From Taeniopygia guttata (lineage: Eukaryota > Chordata > Aves > Passeriformes > Estrildidae), in contig NC_133063.1 in NCBI RefSeq assembly GCF_048771995.1, positions 73,550,514 through 73,614,513 of the forward strand: a stretch of DNA of 64,000 nucleotides. Direction: 5' to 3'. Position 1 is the stretch's first letter. The number at the start of each line of letters is the position of its first letter. The notes under the pieces are model-generated. The model was given only the letters and a program-made list of their open reading frames with translations, was not told where the DNA came from and ran no database searches. Both the position numbers and the translations under genes were made by a program. Shown here in pieces: positions 55,316 to 64,000 of the stretch.

Positions 55316-58300
55316 AGAAAACCTTATCTCTCTTCATTGTAAATACATTGTAGCATTTAAAGTATTTCTATACTTAGCCATTTGTTTTTTCTATTGTAAA
55401 TTTCTGTTCCTGCTTCATCTTGGACCTATGAGTGTGGGAGATTACCACAATCTCTTCCCTGCTATTAGTAGGCATTGTGCTATTCAGTATTTAGGAGCAG
55501 AGATGTGCATCAGAGAGTCTTCAGATTTGTTGGTGTCTACTCTTCAGCTGATGGAATTATTCCATACATTGTCTTAGTGTTATCCACTTTCCAGGTAGAT
55601 TGGTAATTAATAAATTGAAGAAAAATAAAACCATAGAACTGTTTTTCCTTTGGGAAGACACTGCTTGTTCAATGCAAGCACTAAAGTATTAAAAGACATT
55701 TGTAGCAAACCTGAAAAAAAAAATTATCAGGCACAAAAAGAATACAAAATAAAATTCCATAGTAAAATGTATGTTATACTTGACAAGAATTCAGGACAAA
55801 ATTCTATTCATGAGTCAGGTTTTTTGGTAATGACAACAGTATTAAATGGTGTACTCAAAATGAATGTTCTGTAACTGAAAGTAAAAGCAAATAGATTGCC
55901 CCACTTGAAAGAACTGTCTTATTCAAATAGCAGGTTTGTTGTTTAGTTGTTTTACTGGAATGATTTCAAGCCACAAGACTGTCTTGAACAGGTAATAAAA
56001 ATACTCATTTTCTGAAGAGTTGTATTAGTGGTCCCCTGTAGGATTAGATTTTTTTCACCTTGGATGGGATTTTATTTTTCCTGAACACTTTTGTATTTGA
56101 TTGGGAAGCAGGAGTGCCTGTGTGTAGTCTTGTTTACTCAGTATAAACAGTTTCTTTGTTATTTTTCTTCCCAAAATCAAAAAGCAGACGGCCGTATACT
56201 GTTATTAGGCTTTCCTTTACTTATACTAAAATTGTGTGAAATTGTCAGTACGTTCTCTTCCCTTTATTTCCATGTCCTGCTTTCTTGATTTTTTAATTAC
56301 TTTCTTATATTTTGTATTATTATTAGATATCCTGAATACATCTTTTCCACTTCAGTCTGGTTTCTCACAGAACTGTTAACATACAAGTTAATGGGTTTGT
56401 TTGTAAAATATTTGTAAGATACATAAAGTACATGATTTTGAAACTTTATATGAAAAAGTGCTTTTTTTCTGTAGTAGATCAGTTCAATGTACAGTAAAGT
56501 AGTCTGCTTGTAATTTTAAATATCAGCATATTGCAGAAGTTTGTCAGAAACTTGCATGGGTCAAATGTGATAGGATCTGTTACTATCAAACAAAATTGCT
56601 TATGAATGCTCAGCATGAGAGAGCTCTCAATATTTACATTATGTTTACTTGAGGAAATTGGTCTCATGCTTGGCATTATCTAGCTATGGTGTCTAGAAAT
56701 TTTTAGTTTCAGGAGCAGGAATTTAGCATGGCCACTGTGATTTAACACTTTGTTTAAATTGAAACAACACCAGCTATATTCTGCCCCATGGAAAGAATAA
56801 GAGGTATCTTTAGGAGTTTTAAGTTACTCAGGATATTTACATTTCTAGTACCTAGTAGTGGATGATTTTAACATAGAACAAGCAGGATATTAAACCTTTA
56901 TTTTATGAGAAATGAAAATTGAAATTTGGGAAACTTGCCAGTTCATCAGAATGCATATTAGGAAAGTGAAATAATTGAAATCTTGTATCTTTGTATAAAT
57001 TCTTTTAATTTGGAAGCTTGTCTTTTTCCCCATGGCATGTAAATCTTTCTCTTACAGCCACACCTGAAGTCATGCTCTGTTTGTGTCTCAGCTGTCCATA
57101 AACACCTTGTAGGTTATTGCACACTGAATGTCAGAACAGAAATTTTGAGAATCTAGTTCCAGGATGTACACATTAAGCATTGTCCTTTAACAGAAGTTGC
57201 CTAGGTTTTGACTTAACAGACCATAAAGCACCCTGAGGATTATGATTCTGTTCTACAACTTCTGTGGAGTAGAAGCGTACACAGTGGCAAACATGTAGTG
57301 TCATCTGGGCAATTTAATGTGGACGTTTCTTCCAGTTAAAAAAAATTCCAGTCCTGATACACGCTCTTCATTATTTTTGTGCATTAATTAAGGTATTCTG
57401 CGTTGACTGTTTTTTTCTAGCCTTAACATAGGGGCGGAGTTTTTCTTCCCAGATATTACTTCTATTATTGTTGTAATGTAAGAAGACTAGTTAGTCTGAA
57501 GCAAATGCTTAAATGATCTTCTGCAAAAAAACCAATTTTTTAATCTGTTTGGGAAGTGCAGAGGTCACTCAAGCTCTGATGTCCTGGTGTTGGGAGACAG
57601 ACATCTAAAATTTGAAGTTCTCAAAAATTTTTCTCTGACTTGGACAAGAAAATAAACCTCAAAACCCAAAGAGATACTTCATAACATTCTCTCCCAGCAA
57701 AAGTTGTTACAAATCTCTTTTTAGGGGAGGGACAAGAAGGATTTCAATAAAACTTGAGCCTTTTGATTAATTTGTAAGACTGAGATACTAAATTTCTTGA
57801 AAGATTGTATTTAACATACATGTTGCCAGACTCTTCTAGAGATTTTTGAATATTCCAGTTGATATAAGAAAATAAAAGAAGTATTCAATAGTTTGATAAC
57901 TTGAGCAAAATAAATAGAAGCCCAAGGAGAGAGTTTGTCAGTGATGGTTTTGTTTTGGTTTTATAATAAAATTTATGCCTGTTTGCTGAAAAATTTGTGC
58001 CACTTTTCTGCTTTACAGAGCATCGCATGAGTAAAGCCTGTGTTTTGTGAACTGTGGAGCAGTCTTTGGTATTTCTCTAAATGCTTTGATTTGCTCCCTC
58101 AAGGTCATGCCTGGTAAACATTCTGATACTTTAGTAAAGAATTTACATAAGCACTTTGCAAGGCATATCTGAACATGCTGCTCCTTGGTGTCTATGTTGA
58201 TAGTTCTGGATTTGGCTCTTACTCTGCCAGCACCAGTTGGAAATTGTGCTAGAGACTGAGTGGGTTAATAAGTCCATGTGCAAGACAGCCTTCCCAGGAA

Positions 58301-59239
58301 CTCCTTGTGACTGTAGACTAAGTGGAAAAAATTCCTCAGGAATTAAGGCTATTCATTGTATAGCTGGACCCCAAATCCCTGCTTACTACTGCAGTGGTTT
58401 AATTAAGGTAAGGCCTTAAAGTCCTACCCACATGTTTATTTTTTAAAAGTTATTGAATTTAAGATTCAGATGCACATTTGCAGCGTTAGATTCTGTGGGC
58501 TGTCCTGGAACTGTGTGTAGAGTTCACTTTTATTTTAGGCAACTGTGGCTTTTGCAAAATAATGCAAAACCAGTGGGGCATCATTTCTATATGGAACAGG
58601 AGCAAAAATAAAATACTGGTAGTTAAAGTAAATATGTCTACAACCAAGGCAATAGGAACTTGTCCAGATAAATAAAAATACCTTTCTGGAAGATTAACAC
58701 AAGTCTGACAGTGAATGGAAGAATTTTATAAGCAGTCAGTTTTCAGAATAGTTCCAGTTATCCTTATAGATAAGGACAGAAAGTATTTGGAAAAAAGATT
58801 TTCTCCTCATTGGAGTTTACACTATTTTTAATGAAAAATGCTTGGGTTCTCTTTAATTTCTTTGACAGTTCAATTTTGTTTTGAAATTGGTGATTAAATT
58901 AATATGTTGCCAAGCACCTTTTTTTTCTAAAAAGTTTTTGTCCTCAAGAGTTGTTTTATGGTAATAGGGGTCTTTTTTAAGGATATGAAGTTTGTTTCAA
59001 GGAAGCATTTTATATGCTAAAATTCAGCATATGTTCTGGGTTCAGGAAGTACTATTTTTCTCCCATGTTAGTAGATTTTTAGCCTTCAGTCTGGGATGTG
59101 TTGTGAAGAAGGGAAATGTCTGGGGACTATGTGAAATACTACTAGTATATGTTGAGAATTCTAAGTTCTCAAGTGTTCATGGAAATTTCACTCATCTCAG
59201 GGACTTGGAATTCCCAAGGGCAGGTACTTTGAGTGAAGA

Positions 59240-59640
59240 CTGAGGTAAAGAAAAAACCAAAAAACAATGAGAAGGCCTTTTCTTCCAGTCACCAGATCAC
59301 TGCCTCATTAGCAATGAGCCCACATTTTGCCTAGTCCTTCTTTTGCAGGTGATGTACTTCAGAAATCTTTTTCTCTTGCTCTTCACATCCCACATCATAT
59401 TCAACTTTAAGTGGATTTTGCCATTCCTAAACATATCCTTCTAGGCTTTAAGCATGTATCTGTATTTTTCCAAGTTTAGTATGTTTGAACAATCTTCTTT
59501 ATGCTTCCTATTAATACTTGAATTTAGTCAGGAGTTCCCTGCATATCCATACAAACTTTCGTTGGATTTTCAAGGTTGTTTTCAAGGATCACTGTCTAGG
59601 TCAAGAATGGTCTGTTCTGGTGTACAGGAAGTCAACAAAG
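59240..59640 (-). mobile_element. CR1 LINE, ORF2 (endonuclease/RT junction) fragment
   Basis: Reverse-oriented decayed copy. AATGAGCCCACATTTTGCCT, TCCTTCTTTTGCAGGTGATG, CTCTTGCTCTTCACATCCCA and GTCAGGAGTTCCCTGCATAT follow the CR1 ORF2 consensus in order. No 3' end is present. Confidence 0.75.
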
Positions 59641-60024
59641 TCAGCAGAAGACTTATAAATTTTAATTGAGTTTACAAATACTCTTCCACCTGTTTACTAA
59701 TGTGATCTGTGAAGCAAAATCTCCTTATGAAAAGGCTTTAGCAATTTTCTTGTCAATTGATTTCCCATTTGAAATAACCTAGGAAACAATTACACCTGTA
59801 CTTCTCCAGTAGTTCTACAGGAATGGCAAAGCATGTTGATGGATGGAGTTGTTGGGAAGGATTGTAATCACATCTCCTGGAACAGCTGAACCTGTCAGCT
59901 GCAATTGATTGTGTTTGACTCTGTACTCGGACACTCAATTTTCCTTTTCAAAGTAAAGCATTATGCATACTCCCTGTGTTTGTTCAGACTGAATAAAACT
60001 AAGGAGATAATAGCTACTTCTGTA

Positions 60025-60335
60025 AACTGTCCAATGGGTGCTTGTGGAGAAGATGGAGCTATGCTCTCCTTAGATCTGTGCGTTAGAAGTAGAAGAGAAA
60101 ACAGGAAAGTTATAATTACCTGTAAGGGGAAAACAAAAAAACTCACAATGCAGATCATGAGATATTTGAACAGGTTGCCTGGAGGGTTTGTTGAAATGTC
60201 ATCTTTGAGGATACTCAAAACTTGACTGAACAAGGTTCAGAGCTGCCTAATCTGACTCTGACCATATTGTGCTGTGAGTGGGAAGTGCGACCAGATAACC
60301 TCCACAGGTCCTGTCAGTTTAAATTCAGGATTTTA
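60025..60335 (+). mobile_element. CR1 LINE 3' fragment
   Basis: Forward, diverged copy: GGGTGCTTGTGGAGAAGATG, GAACAGGTTGCCTGGAGGGT, CTTTGAGGATACTCAAAACT and CCAGATAACCTCCACAGGTC match the 3' UTR of CR1 in order. Confidence 0.88.
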
Positions 60336-62396
60336 TGACTGCATACATTCTTATTAGATACCTGTCAGTGAGACATAAGAAATCAGATCAATAATAGATC
60401 CATTTGGATTGTGCCTGGATTTTTAGCAGTGTAATTTACAGCACTTTTTTCCTTAAATTTCTGATCATGGGTGAATATAGACATTAGAATGGAAAGATGC
60501 TAAATATTTTGCAGTTCAAGTGTAGAGAGACTGGCTAGTTTAAGTAATTTCCTTTTGATCTTTCTTGCTGTTGAAAGAGCGACTAAAATTGACTTCAGAA
60601 GTGTAGCAAATAAAGTATAGAGAAGTGGTGAAGGCTGAATAGACTGGAACACACTAATTAAATTATGGTAAATTAACTAAACAAAATGGAAAAATTGGAT
60701 GAGAAGATTGAAAAAACTCTCACATTTTACTTTTCCATAGAAAAAAATTTTTTTGAGAAGATTTAGTTTCACCTTCTCTATGCTGGAGTGTTTTATATAA
60801 AAATAATATTTATCTTCTTGTGATGTTTTCATATCATTATATTTCCTTCATTTTAATCTGTGAGGTCTCTAAGATTATGTCAGTACACAAGAGTAAATTA
60901 CTTTATTATGCTTGCATCCTATAAAATATTTTTACTGCATCTCAACATTTATAAGTTCTATTTATATAGATAATTTTATGGAGAAGGAATTAAACCTTGG
61001 TTATTTTTCAATATATAGAAGTGATTTGGAAATTCTTTATGAAGTATAGTACAAACTCTCACACAAGGAAAAGCGTGTAAATGCTACAGGGGACCTAACA
61101 CTGAAATACACATATGAATAATATATTAGTTGATATACAGTACATATAATTAAAATTGAAAGAGTAAAGCAAATTTATAAAATATTTAAACTGAATAGTG
61201 AAGAACACTGCAGAGAATTAAATGCATTTCTTGTTTTTTTTTGTTTTTTTTTTTATCCTTACAGTTTTCTGCTACCAGTATGTAGCAGTTTTCCTGGGGA
61301 GGATGTTTCCCACACATAAGAAATTGCCTGGCTTCCTTGACATGCAGTGAAGCATAACTAAAGCAACAGTCTCTAGATATGATAGAAAACAGTAGAATTT
61401 TGCTCAGTAAAAGGTTAACTTTCCATTACCAAGTAGAAATGGAAATGACACAAATATGTGTTACAATTTAGAATGGAAATAAATTGAGCAGTTAGAAGTC
61501 ATGAGACATCTTTGACCACAACCTTTGTCATAAAAACATTGTGAAGTTATTTAAATCTAGTTTCCTCTTGAGTTGGGGTAGGATGGTTTTTTTTTTGGGT
61601 TTTTTTTTTTTTTTCTGCTTTTAGCTCTGAATTGCTGAGGTATATTACTTTTTTGTCAGTGAGCAGCTAAAATCATACTTGAGAAGTCAAAAAGTCAAAA
61701 CTATATATACCCAAAAGGACCTTGGTCTTATCTGGAATTATAGATGCATATATTTGAGAACTGCAAGTTATAATATCAGATATAAATTTAATGAATTATT
61801 TGGTAAAGTCTTTCTATTGTAGTGATTTAAAAAATCTGCTGTAGAACTTTTCTGACGTCAAAAAACTTGGTGTTGATTTGAACAATAGACTGCACTTAGT
61901 GAAGAGCTTTCTTTGAGAAAATTCAGTGATAGGGGCTAAGAGCTCTGTAGCTTTATGTTTCATGCACAAGGATGAGTTTTTGGTATTGAAGAAATCCCTA
62001 TCTAGCATGGAACATATTAACAATTGAAGTAGGAAGGTCTGCAATGAGAATAGGTGTGGGATTTGACTGAGTGCCAAATAATGGATTTCTAGCCTGTCTG
62101 CCAGTAGTTGGGTGTCTTTCTGGATGCCCTTGTAGGATGTAACAATAGATTTCACTGCTTGCATAGATGGACAGAATTTAATGTCCATTAAGATATTTCT
62201 AAAGCAGCAGATGATGAAGACTAAGCTTTTGAAATCCTTTAGTTTTATGTTGTGTGTTACACGGTTCTTATTTGTTATGTCATGTTAGGTCTCTTGGCTC
62301 GAGAAAAGACATAATAAGAAATACAGCAGAAATTTAAATTTAAAAAGGAAAAAATATATCATTGTGATGTGTATTTCTTCTGTTTACTTATTTTAA

Positions 62397-64000
<1,604 letters not shown>

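Overview
This is nuclear DNA of a vertebrate, almost certainly a bird. Genes are split by long introns with GT/AG splice sites. The dispersed repeats are dominated by CR1 LINE fragments, several of which end in the avian-type TTCTATGATTCTATGAT tail. Single-copy sequence is AT-rich apart from two CpG islands. No bacterial operon, CRISPR array, tRNA or rRNA gene was seen.

Two protein-coding genes lie head to head. On the minus strand, positions 1 to about 10 kb hold the 5' half of PSIP1 (LEDGF/p75). Four coding exons (9859-9930, 8876-8952, 5205-5343, 1219-1335) encode the start codon, the complete PWWP chromatin-reader domain and the first part of the linker, 135 residues in one unbroken frame. 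A CpG island (about 9.77-11.11 kb) covers its 5' end. On the plus strand, from about 13.4 kb to the window end, lies the 5' part of CCDC171, a large coiled-coil protein. It has a probable non-coding first exon in a second CpG island (about 13.32-13.76 kb), then nine coding exons (16697-16768, 22624-22756, 24262-24436, 26944-27041, 31975-32121, 45189-45281, 46553-46713, 53606-53744, 62448-62550). All splice phases agree, giving 365 residues before the gene leaves the window. The PSIP1-CCDC171 neighbourhood is the one known from human 9p22, and human 9p broadly corresponds to the avian Z chromosome, so a Z-linked location is likely (inference).

The remaining sequence is intron and intergenic DNA. 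It holds at least 13 CR1 segments on both strands, four probable or possible LTRs of avian endogenous retroviruses (one nested inside a CR1, one a GC-rich element in intron 6), a 10-bp minisatellite in the CCDC171 CpG island, simple repeats and a few perfect palindromes. No new gene system is evident. The points most worth checking are: about 75 residues of CCDC171 that appear to be missing between exons 5 and 6; a PSIP1 linker exon that does not resemble the mammalian one; the promoter minisatellite with an open frame leading into the CCDC171 start; and the GC-rich intronic LTR. Family assignments were made by eye from remembered protein and repeat sequences; no database was searched.
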